From Bordetella bronchialis (GTDB taxonomy: Bacteria > Pseudomonadota > Gammaproteobacteria > Burkholderiales > Burkholderiaceae_B): a stretch of DNA of 64,000 nucleotides. The stretch lies in assembly GCF_001676705.1 (NCBI RefSeq), contig NZ_CP016170.1, positions 1 through 64,000 on the forward strand, read 5' to 3'. Positions within the stretch are counted from its first letter, which is position 1; every line of letters starts with the position of its first letter. A model generated the notes under the pieces. That model was not told the origin of the DNA, did no database searches, and saw nothing but the letters and a program-made list of their open reading frames with translations. Position numbers and translations under genes: made by a program. Positions 21,224 through 29,835 of the stretch are shown here, piece by piece.

Positions 21224-22111
21224 ATGGAAATCGTTGGAAGCGGCGCCACGCTGGGCGCCCGCATCGAGGGCGTGGACCTGGCCCGCCCGCTGTCGCGCGA
21301 GGACTACCGCGCCATCGAGCAGGCCCTGGGCCGGTACGGCGTGGTGTGCTTTCCGCGGCAGCGACTGGATGCCGCGGCGCTGAAACGCTACGCCGAAAAC
21401 TTCGGCACCCTGGAAGTCAACGTCGCCAACCTATACCACGAGCCCGGCATGCCGGAGGTCATGATCCTGTCCAACATTGTCGAGGATGGCAAACCGATAG
21501 GCCTGAGCGACGCGGGCCAGGACTGGCATACGGACATGTCCTATAGCCGCACCATCGCGTTCAGCAATGTGCTGTACGGTATCCGCATCCCCATGCGCGA
21601 CGGCCGCTCGCTGGGCAATACCGAGTTCTGCAATATGCACGCGGCCTACGAAGGCCTGCCGCAGGCGCTGAAAGACGAGCTGGATGGGATGACCATCACC
21701 CATGACTTCAACAAGTTCTGGGAAATGATGCGCCGGGAGAAAGGCAGCACGCGTCCGCCGCTGACGGAAGAACAGCGCAGGCGCAAGCCGCCGGTGTCGC
21801 ACCCGGTCTTCCTGACGCATCCCATCACGGGCCGCAAGGTGCTGTACGCCAACCCCGGGTATTCGGTGCGCATCAACGAAATGACGGCGTCGCGCAGCGA
21901 GGAAGTGCTTGCCTTCCTGTTCGAGCACCAGCTGCAGGACAAGTATCGCTACCGCCATCACTGGGCCGAGGGCGACGTCCTGATGTGGGACAACATGGGG
22001 ACCATCCACAACGCGGTGGCCGATTACCGGCCGGATGAACCGCGGCTGATCAAGCGCTGCCAGGTCATGGCGGACAAGTACTTTCCCGAGCTCTATCGGG
22101 ACCAGGGGTAA
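21224..22111 (+). CDS. TauD/TfdA family 2-oxoglutarate dioxygenase
   Basis: This 295-aa non-haem Fe(II)/2-oxoglutarate dioxygenase carries the metal site HTD (in DWHTDMSY) and the distal His in MGTIHNAVADY; RLIKRCQV provides the 2-oxoglutarate-binding Arg. Family members (TauD, TfdA) hydroxylate substrates so that a side group such as sulfite or glyoxylate is released. Preceded by GTAGGAGA and 27 bp after the dehydrogenase, it is probably co-transcribed. It may remove an ether or sulfonate side chain from the imported compound. Confidence 0.92.
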   Translation: MEIVGSGATLGARIEGVDLARPLSREDYRAIEQALGRYGVVCFPRQRLDAAALKRYAENFGTLEVNVANLYHEPGMPEVMILSNIVEDGKPIGLSDAGQDWHTDMSYSRTIAFSNVLYGIRIPMRDGRSLGNTEFCNMHAAYEGLPQALKDELDGMTITHDFNKFWEMMRREKGSTRPPLTEEQRRRKPPVSHPVFLTHPITGRKVLYANPGYSVRINEMTASRSEEVLAFLFEHQLQDKYRYRHHWAEGDVLMWDNMGTIHNAVADYRPDEPRLIKRCQVMADKYFPELYRDQG

Positions 22112-22223
22112 CGCGCCGCGCGGCAGGCCCGACGCCCGCCGCGCCGATGCACAGCCGGCAGGCCGCCGCAGGGCGGCGCCCGCCGGGACGAGCGGCAACG
22201 CCGCCTAAAACAAGGAGACAGGC

Positions 22224-23228
22224 ATGAACCCAAGAAACCTGGCCAAGCGGGCGCTGGCCGCGGCACTGGGCACCGCGCTGAGCGCGGCGCTGGCGACCGC
22301 CGCGCGCGCCGACGACTATCCTTCCCGGCCCATCCGCATGGTGGTCGGCTATGCCGCCGGCGGGCCGACCGACGTGGTCGCGCGCGTCATGGCCAAGGAA
22401 ATGTCGGAAAGCATGGGCGCCTCCATCGTGGTGGAGAACAAGCCCGGTGCGAGCGCATCCATCGCCGCCAACGACGTGATGCGTTCACCACCCGATGGCT
22501 ACAAGCTGCTGGTTACCTCACTGACGCTGAATGTGAACCCGCTGCTGTATCCCAAGCGCTACGACTACGATCCGGTCAAGGCCTTCGAGCCGATCACCAA
22601 CTTCGTCAACAATCCCATGTTGCTGGTGACGAACTACGACTCGCCCTACAAGGACTTGAAGAGCCTGATCGCCGACGCCAAGGCGCATCCTGGCAAGTTG
22701 ACCTTCGGGTCGTCCGGCGTGGGGGGCTCGGCTCATCTGGCGGCCGAGATGCTGGCCACGGAGGCCGGCATCAAGATGGTCCACGTGCCTTTCAAGGGCA
22801 ACGGGCCGGCGCTGCAGGAGATGGTGGCGGGCCGCATCAGCTTCATGTTCTACCCCAGCGTGGGCATTCCCAACTATGTCGCCGCCAAGCAGCTGCGCGT
22901 GCTGGCGGTGGGCACCGAGAAACCGCAGAAGGAGTTCCCCGGCGTGCCCACCATGGACAGCCTGGGCTTCAAGGGCTTCGAACAGGGGGCGCCGTGGATC
23001 GGCATGCTGGCGCCGGCCGGCACGCCCAAGGCCATCGTGGACAAGCTGAACAAGGCGGCGGTGGACGCCTTGGCCAAGCCCGCGGTGCGCGAGCAGATGG
23101 CACAGCTGGGTGCGGTGGTCGTGGCCGACAGTCCCGAGCAATTCCGCCAGTTCCTGATCCAGGACAAGGCGCGCTGGGCGGCGGTCATCAAGAAAGGCAA
23201 TGTGACGGCGGACGATGCCGGCAATTGA
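22224..23228 (+). CDS. Bug-family tripartite tricarboxylate receptor
   Basis: This 334-aa periplasmic solute-binding protein has a signal peptide ending ATAARADDYPS. It carries the Bug landmarks PIRMVVGYAAGGPTDVVAR, VENKPGASASIAA, and MLAPAGTPKAIVDKL. AAGGAG stands just upstream. It is located inside the dioxygenase cluster and very likely delivers that pathway's substrate, but no TctAB membrane genes are nearby. Confidence 0.93.
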   Translation: MNPRNLAKRALAAALGTALSAALATAARADDYPSRPIRMVVGYAAGGPTDVVARVMAKEMSESMGASIVVENKPGASASIAANDVMRSPPDGYKLLVTSLTLNVNPLLYPKRYDYDPVKAFEPITNFVNNPMLLVTNYDSPYKDLKSLIADAKAHPGKLTFGSSGVGGSAHLAAEMLATEAGIKMVHVPFKGNGPALQEMVAGRISFMFYPSVGIPNYVAAKQLRVLAVGTEKPQKEFPGVPTMDSLGFKGFEQGAPWIGMLAPAGTPKAIVDKLNKAAVDALAKPAVREQMAQLGAVVVADSPEQFRQFLIQDKARWAAVIKKGNVTADDAGN

Positions 23229-23253
23229 GCGCGGCGCGAAGGATGACCGCACC

Positions 23254-24525
23254 GTGAACAACACCGCGCTGGACGACTGCTATTCCATCGATCGCCTGCG
23301 GGCGGCGGCGCGCGCCCGCCTGCCCCTGCCCGTGTTCGATTTCTTCGAGGGCGGCGCCGAGGACGAGATCACCCTGCAGGACAATGCGCAGGCCTTCCGT
23401 CGCGTGCGGCTATTGCCCCGCGTGCTGCGCGACGTGTCCCGGGTGGACATGCGCGCCACGCTGCTGGGCCGGCCCGCGCAGCTGCCGTTGGCCATCGGCC
23501 CGACCGGCGCCGTCGGCTTCGGCTGGCGCGGCGGCGACGTGGCGCTGGCCCGCGCGGCCGCCAGCATGGACCTGCCGTATGCGCTGTCGACGTCCGCCAC
23601 CGCATCGATCGAGGAGATCGCCGAGCAGGCGCCGGGCCGCCTGTGGTTCCAGGCCTATATCCTGCAGGACAAGGCGCGCCTGCACACGCTGATCGATCGC
23701 GCCGGCGCGGCCGGCTACGAAGGCCTGGTCATCACCGTGGACCTTCCGGTGGGCGGCAAGCGGGAACGCGACCTGGCACATGGGCTGGGCTTTCCCATGA
23801 AGATCACGCCGCGTAACTTCTGGCACTTCGCCCGGCGGCCGGCCTGGTCGCTGGACATGTTGCTGCGACGGCCGCCCGCGATGCCCAGCCTGGCCGGCAT
23901 GAAGAAGGTGGAAAGCGACCGCAAGGCCATCCAGTCGGTGGCGGGCCGCAATTACGACCCGGCCTTCGACCTGGCGGCGTTGGCACGCATCCGCGACCGC
24001 TGGCCGGGCAAGCTTATCGTCAAGGGCGTCGTGCATCCCGCCGATGTGGACGCCATCGTGGGACTGGGGGCGGACGCGCTGGTCGTGTCCAACCACGGCG
24101 GGCGCCAGCTGGATACCGGCATCGCGACCCTGGACGCCCTGCCCGGCATCGTCGCCGCCGCCCGCGGCCGGGTGCCGGTGATGCTGGATGGCGGCGTGCG
24201 GCGCGGCAGCGATGTGTTCAAGGCCTTGGCGCTGGGCGCGAGCGCCGTGCTGACGGGTCGCGCCACCCTGTACGGGGTGCTGGCCGGCGGCCATGACGGC
24301 GTACAGCGCGCCCTGCATATCCTGCGCGACGAGTTGGCCCGCACCATGGCCTTGTGCGGCACCCCCACTTTGGCGGACATCTCTCGCGACGTGCTGAGCG
24401 TGCCGCCCGCCACTAACCAGGACGGGCGGGCGATCCCGCCCGCGGTCCCGCAAAGGAGTTGGAATGAACGACACGATCAGCCTGTGCCGCAACCAGGTCA
24501 TGGGGTTCTTTCGCGACCTGGATGA
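23254..24525 (+). CDS. FMN-dependent alpha-hydroxy-acid dehydrogenase
   Basis: This flavoprotein of the lactate/mandelate dehydrogenase family (about 423 aa) oxidises a 2-hydroxy acid to the 2-oxo acid. Typical segments: FDFFEGGAEDE, PLAIGPTGAVGF, LWFQAYILQDK, the active-site VVSNHGGRQLD, and VMLDGGVRRGSDVFKALALGA. GTG 23254 follows GAAGGA; ATG 23215 overlaps the Bug stop and adds 13 residues. The last ~37 residues run past the usual family end and overlap the next gene by 62 bp, suggesting a lost stop codon. Confidence 0.9.
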   Translation: MNNTALDDCYSIDRLRAAARARLPLPVFDFFEGGAEDEITLQDNAQAFRRVRLLPRVLRDVSRVDMRATLLGRPAQLPLAIGPTGAVGFGWRGGDVALARAAASMDLPYALSTSATASIEEIAEQAPGRLWFQAYILQDKARLHTLIDRAGAAGYEGLVITVDLPVGGKRERDLAHGLGFPMKITPRNFWHFARRPAWSLDMLLRRPPAMPSLAGMKKVESDRKAIQSVAGRNYDPAFDLAALARIRDRWPGKLIVKGVVHPADVDAIVGLGADALVVSNHGGRQLDTGIATLDALPGIVAAARGRVPVMLDGGVRRGSDVFKALALGASAVLTGRATLYGVLAGGHDGVQRALHILRDELARTMALCGTPTLADISRDVLSVPPATNQDGRAIPPAVPQRSWNERHDQPVPQPGHGVLSRPG

Positions 24526-24883
24526 CAATGCCTACGATAGCCTGGCGGGCCGCATGGCGCCCGACGGCGTATGGCACCGCCAGGGCAAGGTGCTGAACGG
24601 CCGCGAGGCGGTGCTGCAGGCCCTGTCCACGCGATCGAAGACCATGCGCATCCATCACCTGATCGCCAACCTGCTGGCTGACGTCGTGGACGAACACCGC
24701 TGCGTCATGCGAGCCTACATGCTGGTCGTGCGCCACGACGCGGGCCGGCCGATCACCGGGCCCGCGCCACTGGCGGGCATCGAGAATATCCGGACCACGC
24801 ACGTGGAGCTGGCGCGGCGCGATGGCCGGTGGCTGATCTCGCTGATGCGCAACGACGAACCCACCTTCGCCACGCAGGCATAG
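24464..24883 (+). CDS. SnoaL-like / NTF2-fold protein
   Basis: This 139-aa small protein has the pattern of the NTF2-like superfamily (SnoaL-like isomerases, dehydratases or ring-hydroxylating beta-like folds): an N-terminal helix pair (VMGFFRDLDDNAYD) and beta strands carrying WHRQGKVLNGREAVLQAL and HHLIANLLADVVDEHRCVMRAY. It is preceded by AAGGAG and overlaps the end of the hydroxy-acid dehydrogenase gene. A pathway dehydratase or isomerase role is inferred; no catalytic residue can be claimed. Confidence 0.75.
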   Translation: MNDTISLCRNQVMGFFRDLDDNAYDSLAGRMAPDGVWHRQGKVLNGREAVLQALSTRSKTMRIHHLIANLLADVVDEHRCVMRAYMLVVRHDAGRPITGPAPLAGIENIRTTHVELARRDGRWLISLMRNDEPTFATQA

Positions 24884-24904
24884 CCCGGACAAGGGGACGA
24901 CACG

Positions 24905-25666
24905 ATGAAATGGATACGCTATACGCAGGGCGGCCACACCGGCTACGGCATACTCGAAGGCGAACGCATCGCCGCCGTACGCGGGGATCCGTTCCTCGGA
25001 CATGAGAAGACCGGGCAAGTGGTCCGGCTGCAGGACGTACGCCTGGAGGTGCCCGTGGTGCCCCCGACCTTCTATTGCGTGGGGCTGAATTACGTGACGC
25101 ACATCGGCACGGAAGGCCTGAAAATCCCCACGCAGCCCGACGTGGGCTACCGCGCCAACAATGCCCTGTTGCCGCACGGGCAGGATGTCATCATGCCCGC
25201 GGACGCAAGCAGGGTGCACTACGAAGGCGAGCTGGTGGTGGTGATCGGCAAGCAGGCGCGCAATGTGAGCGAGGCCGACGCCCGCGCGTGCGTGCTGGGC
25301 TATACCATCGGCAACGATGTCAGCGAACGGGTGTGGCAAGCGTCGGACCGCACGTTCTGGCGGGCCAAGAACAGCGACACCTTCAAGCCGATGGGACCCT
25401 GGATCGAAACCGAGGCGGACGTGGACGCCATGGAAACCGTGGTGCGCCTGAACGGCGAGGCGCGCACGCGCTTCCGCACCAACGATATGCTGTTCGGCAT
25501 CGATCGCTTCATCAGCACGATGAGCCGCTACCTGACGCTATATCCGGGCGATATCCTTTGGATGGGCACGGACGGCCATTCGCCCGATCTGCGGGACGGC
25601 GACGTGGTGGAGGTCTCCATCACGGGATTGGGGACACTATCCAACCGCTTCGTACGCGCAAAATAG
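24905..25666 (+). CDS. Fumarylacetoacetate hydrolase family protein
   Basis: This 253-aa FAH-fold enzyme shows the family core PPTFYCVGLNYVTH, VHYEGELVVVIGKQARNV with the metal-binding Glu residues, and GYTIGNDVSERVWQ, ending with GDVVEVSITGLGTLSNRFV. Members hydrolyse C-C bonds of 1,3-dioxo acids or decarboxylate/isomerise hydroxymuconate-type products. It follows the SnoaL-like gene by 21 bp. It would fit the cleavage step of the cluster's pathway. Confidence 0.92.
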   Translation: MKWIRYTQGGHTGYGILEGERIAAVRGDPFLGHEKTGQVVRLQDVRLEVPVVPPTFYCVGLNYVTHIGTEGLKIPTQPDVGYRANNALLPHGQDVIMPADASRVHYEGELVVVIGKQARNVSEADARACVLGYTIGNDVSERVWQASDRTFWRAKNSDTFKPMGPWIETEADVDAMETVVRLNGEARTRFRTNDMLFGIDRFISTMSRYLTLYPGDILWMGTDGHSPDLRDGDVVEVSITGLGTLSNRFVRAK

Positions 25667-25720
25667 CCGGCGCTAGAATCGGCGCATGCCTTTACGCCAC
25701 GCACCCTTCAGGAGGCCGAC

Positions 25721-26707
25721 ATGCGTGTAGCCCTGTATTCCCGGAACGGACCGGCGCGGGACGTTCTCCAACTGACCGACCTGCCGACGCCCGAACCCGG
25801 ACCGGGCGAGGTGCGGGTGAAGCTCGCGACCTCTGGCGTGAATCCTTCCGACGTGAAGTCGCGCGGGGGCAGCCGGCCGGTCACGCAAGGCTACGTGGTG
25901 CCACATAGCGACGGCGCGGGCACGATAGACCGCGTGGGGCGCGGCGTGCCGGAAAGCCGGGTGGGCGAGCGGGTATGGATCTGGAATGGCCAATGGCAGC
26001 GTCCGATGGGCACGGCGGCGAAGTACATCGCGCTGCCGGCCGAACAGGCGGTACCCTTGCCCGACACGGTCAGTTTCGAGGCGGGCGCATGCATGGGGAT
26101 CCCCGGCCTGACGGCGATGCGCGGGATCTCGCTGCTGGGCGATATCGAGGGCAAGACGGTGCTGGTGACGGGCGGGGCTTCCGGCGTGGGCTTTTACGCG
26201 GCGCAGATGGCGCGGCTGCGCGGTGCCCGCGTGATTACGACTGTGGGATCGACGGAGAAGGCGGCTCGCCTGGAACAGGTCGGGGTGACTGAGAACATCC
26301 TGTACAAGCAAGAGCCGGTGGCGGAGCGTCTCCTCGCGCTGACGGACGGGCGCGGGGTGGATGCCGTGATCGATATGGATTTCTCCACCACCGCGGGCCT
26401 GGTGAATGCCGGAGCGGTCGCCGCGCACGGTGTTGTGTCTGTGTATGGCTCCAACCAGCGTGGCGATATCTCCTTGAACTTCGGGACTTGCCTGCCGAGG
26501 TCCTTGAGCTTCAACTTTTTCCTGGTGTATGACCTGCTGCCGGTGCAGCGCCGGGAGACGGTGCAGGCCCTGGACGACCTGCTGCGCGAAGGCGCCTTGT
26601 CCCATCTACTCGCACCTTCGTTTTCGCTGGATGACATCGTGGCGGCGCACGAGGCAGTGGAATCCGGACGGGTTCTGGGGAATGTGGTGGTTGCCTTGCC
26701 GGAGTAG
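25721..26707 (+). CDS. MDR-family NADPH:quinone oxidoreductase-like protein
   Basis: This 328-aa medium-chain dehydrogenase/reductase has a GroES-like N-terminal part and a Rossmann fold starting VLVTGGASGVGFYAAQMARL. No structural-zinc Cys cluster is present, which indicates the quinone-oxidoreductase branch rather than alcohol dehydrogenase. AGGAGG precedes the ATG. It is the last gene of the 20-26.7 kb set; immediately after its stop begins the first palindromic element. Confidence 0.9.
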   Translation: MRVALYSRNGPARDVLQLTDLPTPEPGPGEVRVKLATSGVNPSDVKSRGGSRPVTQGYVVPHSDGAGTIDRVGRGVPESRVGERVWIWNGQWQRPMGTAAKYIALPAEQAVPLPDTVSFEAGACMGIPGLTAMRGISLLGDIEGKTVLVTGGASGVGFYAAQMARLRGARVITTVGSTEKAARLEQVGVTENILYKQEPVAERLLALTDGRGVDAVIDMDFSTTAGLVNAGAVAAHGVVSVYGSNQRGDISLNFGTCLPRSLSFNFFLVYDLLPVQRRETVQALDDLLREGALSHLLAPSFSLDDIVAAHEAVESGRVLGNVVVALPE

Positions 26708-26760
26708 AGGTCAGCGGATTTTTTGCTGGCGGTTTTGGGCGATGGGTTTTTTGGATTCTT

Positions 26761-27295
26761 CGTCTGTCTTGCTCATGCCGTCCGTCGGTGGAGATGCCTG
26801 TCGTGTCCGGCCCGCTCGGGCGGTCCAGGGCCTTCGCCCTGGACTGCCGCTTCGTCTTCCTCCTTCGGCGGCCGAAGTGGCGGTGTTTTTCTTGCGGCTT
26901 TTTTGCCCGGCCGTCCTCCGTACGGAAGCCCTCGCGCGCCCTCGGACGGGCCGGCCCCGACAGGCATCTCCCCCGCCGGACTCACCGGGTGCCTTAGAGC
27001 CGGTTGCTGGGACGGTCTGTGTGCTTGGCACTTCGTGGGGCGCTTGTCGCTCGATAAGAAGAATCTTGGGGTGCCCGCCGGTTCGGAGCCGCCCTGCGCG
27101 GCTCCGAACCGGCTACGCGGTGGTGGCGTGCGGCGGGTGCACGCCTGCGATGGTTCTGCGCCCGGAGTGGAAGCGTTGCCTGCGCAGATCGGGGGAGAAA
27201 CAAGTCGGTGTGGCGGGCCGCCAGCCGGCCCGCCACACCGTAGGCACCGTGGCATGCCACGGATGCTGGCGTAGGTGCCATGCGCCGCTAGCGCG
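26761..27295 (+). repeat. Palindromic element locus 1, left arm
   Basis: This non-coding arm repeats in inverted form at 27471-28082 and is related to arms at 45850 and 48767. From the outside it holds: the boundary motif TTGCTCATGCCGTCCG; a ~180-bp outer fold closed by GGAGATGCCTGTCG (26790-26803) with its complement (26958-26971), which itself contains smaller hairpins (TCCAGGGC/GCCCTGGA and CTTCGGCGGCCGAAG); a 15-bp-stem hairpin (27078-27112, loop CCTGC); and a 35-bp palindrome (27206-27240). Reading frames here look spurious. Confidence 0.85.
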
Positions 27296-27395
27296 ATTGC
27301 ACGCACCGTTTCCCATCGAATCGCGGCCAGGCCACCGTGCCTTGCCGAGGGTGGTCGCTATAGGTGCGGTCATGGTTGAGCACGGCGTTCGGATG

Positions 27396-27452
27396 CTTCA
27401 AACACAAAAATCCTGACAGTCCCGGACGCTTCGAACACAAGATTCCGGGCGG
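27396..27452. mobile_element. IS256-type end remnants in locus 1 core
   Basis: CACAAAAATCCTGACAGTCCC (from 27402) closely resembles the right end of the intact IS at 47296-48668 (CACAAAATTCCTGACACTCC), and a second, weaker copy (GAACACAAGATTCCGGG) follows at 27429-27452. No transposase is left between the arms. This suggests an IS256-family element once occupied the core. Confidence 0.5.
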
Positions 27453-27470
27453 TTCCAAGATCCCGGCATT

Positions 27471-28082
27471 CGCGCTAGCGGCATATGGCACCTATGCCAG
27501 CATCCGTGGCAAGCCTCGGTGCCTTACGGTGTGGCGGGCCGGCGGGCGGCCCGCCACACCGCCTTGTCTCCCCCCCAACCGGCCGGACAAGATTCCACTC
27601 CGCTTCCTCGACCTCCGCATTACCGGCAATCGTCGACTGCCAACGCCCGTGGCATCACCGGTAACCGTCGCATCACAAGCAATCGTCGAATTACCACTCC
27701 CCGTCGCATTACCAGCAACCACCGCATGCCCTGAGTGCGTAGGCGTTTCTGGGCCGCGCAGGGCGGCCCAGAAACGACGGGCAACGCAAGATCTTTCTTA
27801 CCCTGAACACGCGACCACGAAGGGCCAAGAACACCGCCCGCCCCAGCGACCGCCTCTAAGGCAAACCGTGAGTCCGGCGGGGGAGATGCCTGTCGGGGCC
27901 GGCCCGTCCGAGGGCGCGCGAGGGCTTCCGTACGTAGGACGGCCGGGCAAAAAAGCCGCAAGAACCCCAACGCCCGTTCGGCCGCCGAAGGAGGAAGACG
28001 ACGCGGTAGTCCAGCGCGAAGGCGCTGGACCGCCCGAGCGGGCCGGCCCCGACAGGCATCTCCCCCGACGGATGGCATGAAC
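27471..28082 (-). repeat. Palindromic element locus 1, right arm
   Basis: This is the inverted counterpart of the left arm: inner border CGCGCTAGCGGC; 35-bp palindrome 27527-27561 with the same 15-bp stem but a different loop; a degenerate 18-bp tandem array (about 27615-27725, units like CGCATTACCAGCAA); a hairpin with 14-bp stem at 27744-27776; and the outer fold closed by GGAGATGCCTGTCG (27882-27895) and its complement (28050-28063). It ends at the boundary motif and a short tandem array. Locus 1 lies between convergent genes. Confidence 0.85.
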
Positions 28083-28148
28083 AAGACACACGACCGCCAT
28101 CACAAAGACACACGACCGCCATCACAAAGACACACGACCGCCATCACC
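28083..28148 (+). repeat. 22-bp tandem array at edge of locus 1
   Basis: Three near-perfect 22-bp units containing GACACACGACCGCCATCAC occur side by side. The unit is a variant of the arm's boundary motif, as is the larger array at the edge of locus 2. The rest of the stretch to 28216 is unremarkable. Confidence 0.85.
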
Positions 28149-28216
28149 AAGACGACAACAGCTATAGCAACCTAACGACGGCACCATCCAAGAAGGGCAT
28201 GCGCGAAGAAAGGCAA

Positions 28217-28780
28217 TCACCCTTCCCCCGGCCGCATAAGCTTCCCCGCCAGCCCGTTCGTCGTCGTTTCCGAGAACTTCGACATCAGGCGGGATCGGTA
28301 CATCTCCACGGTTCGAGGGCTTAGGTTGAGATGCCTGGCCACCATCTTGCTCGTCTTGCCTTCGGCAATCAGCAGCGCGATCTCGCGCTCCCGATCGTTC
28401 AGGTTCGGCAGCACCGGATGCGGCGAACTCAGGTCTTCGAAAGTCCAGATGCATAGGGCCAGCGGGTCCGCCGGCGTCAGGGAGCGGCCGACCAGGCGGC
28501 ACCAGAAGAGTTCGCCGTCCAGCCGCTTCATGATCCGGTCGCACGCATATATGCCGCGCGCGTTCAAGGCCGCGGCAGTGCCTTCCGTCGCGCGGGCCAT
28601 GTCGCGGCGTGTGGGGTACAAGGCATCGAACGAGGCGTCGTTCAGCTCGCCGGGCGGGTAGCGGAAGATCGATTCCAGGCGGGCGTTGGCCTGTTGGATG
28701 ACCCGCCATCGCGACACGCACAGTCCGGCTGGTGCCAGCATGAATGCCTGCCTGTAGTCGAGCTGCGGCTGCGTGTCCAT
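28217..28780 (-). CDS. PAS-LuxR type transcriptional regulator
   Basis: This 187-aa regulator joins an N-terminal PAS-like sensor region (AGLCVSRWRVIQQANARLESIFRY, ARGIYACDRIMKRLDGELFWCRLVGRSL) to a C-terminal LuxR/FixJ HTH (LNDREREIALLIAEGKTSKMVARHLNLSPRTVEMYRSRLM). It lacks a receiver domain. It stands just upstream of the leftward operon start side at 28835, with the same orientation, and downstream of it. A small cytosolic signal sensor controlling nearby catabolism is a fair guess. Confidence 0.85.
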   Translation of the reverse strand: MDTQPQLDYRQAFMLAPAGLCVSRWRVIQQANARLESIFRYPPGELNDASFDALYPTRRDMARATEGTAAALNARGIYACDRIMKRLDGELFWCRLVGRSLTPADPLALCIWTFEDLSSPHPVLPNLNDREREIALLIAEGKTSKMVARHLNLSPRTVEMYRSRLMSKFSETTTNGLAGKLMRPGEG

Positions 28781-28834
28781 GCGGCCCCCGCGATGGCGTG
28801 CCCGGATCTGGCACGTTAGCCGAAATCTACGCCA

Positions 28835-29815
28835 CTAGTCGCTGGTCGTGATATGCGCCTTCTGTATGATTTCGCGCGCGGTATCGATCTCGCGGGCCAG
28901 GAATTTGGCGTAGTCATCGGCGTTGCCGCCCGCCGCCTCGAAGCCCAGGTCGGCGATGCGCCGGGCGGCCTCCGGTGTCTTCAGCCTGGCGTCGAAGCCG
29001 GCCGCCAACTGTTGGACGATGGCGTCCGGGACGCCCTTGGGCGCGATGACCCCGTAGGAAATGACGCCCGCCACTTGCGGCACCCCGGCCTCGGCGAATG
29101 TCGGTACGTCGGGGAGCGAGGCAAGCCGGTGCGTGCCCGTGACGGCCAGGGCGCGCAGGCGTCCGGACTGGATATGGGCCAGCACCGTCGATGGCGCGGA
29201 GAAATTCACTTGCGTCTCGCCGGCCACCACCGCCATTACCGATGGCGCGCCGCCGCGGTACGGTACGTGGACGAGCCCCGCGCCGGTCGCCATGTTGAAC
29301 TGCTCGCCCGCCAGATGCAGCGCCGTGCCATTGCCCGCCGAGCTGAAGTTGTAGCGGCCGGGCTGGGCCTTGGCCAGCGCCACCAGTTCGGACACGCTAT
29401 GCGCCGGCACGTCCTTGTTCACGGACAGCACAATGGGAGAGGTCGCGGCCAGGATGATGGCGCGGAAATCCTGGCGCGTGTCGTAGGGCAGCTTCGCGCC
29501 CAGCAACGTCGCGTTGATCGGGAAGGCGCTGTCCACCACGCCCAGGGTGTAGCCGTTGGGTTGTGCGGTCGCCACGATATTCGTCCCGGCCACCGAGGCC
29601 CCGCCGGCGCGGTTCTCCACGATGATGCGGTCGCCCAGGCCGCCGCCGGGCGTGCTGGCGAGCAGGCGCGCGATGACGTCGGATGCCCCGCCCGGGGCAT
29701 AGGGCACCACGATGCGTATCGCTTGCGACGGGAAGGCGTCGGCGGCGTGGCCGGGTGCGGCCAGCGCGCAGGACAGCGCAACGGCCGCCGCGCGCAAGGG
29801 GATGCGCAGATTCAT
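28835..29815 (-). CDS. Bug-family tripartite tricarboxylate receptor
   Basis: This 326-aa periplasmic receptor has the signal peptide MNLRIPLRAAAVALSCALAA...GHAADAFPS. Bug landmarks: IRIVVPYAPGGASDVIAR, VENRAGGASVAGTNIVA, VIAPKGVPDAIVQQL. The reading frame is open far upstream, but ATG 29815 is set by the signal peptide. It lies at the distal end of a leftward operon of sugar-acid-type enzymes and should supply their substrate. Orphan of TctAB genes. Confidence 0.93.
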   Translation of the reverse strand: MNLRIPLRAAAVALSCALAAPGHAADAFPSQAIRIVVPYAPGGASDVIARLLASTPGGGLGDRIIVENRAGGASVAGTNIVATAQPNGYTLGVVDSAFPINATLLGAKLPYDTRQDFRAIILAATSPIVLSVNKDVPAHSVSELVALAKAQPGRYNFSSAGNGTALHLAGEQFNMATGAGLVHVPYRGGAPSVMAVVAGETQVNFSAPSTVLAHIQSGRLRALAVTGTHRLASLPDVPTFAEAGVPQVAGVISYGVIAPKGVPDAIVQQLAAGFDARLKTPEAARRIADLGFEAAGGNADDYAKFLAREIDTAREIIQKAHITTSD

Positions 29816-29835
29816 GAGGTCTCCTCCGGTTGTTC

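Noticed and set aside
26711..28084. Several 100-240-aa frames in locus 1
   Set aside because: Open on both strands in palindromic GC-rich DNA, rich in Arg/Pro/Gly, no ribosome-binding sites or conserved start; better explained by inverted repeats.
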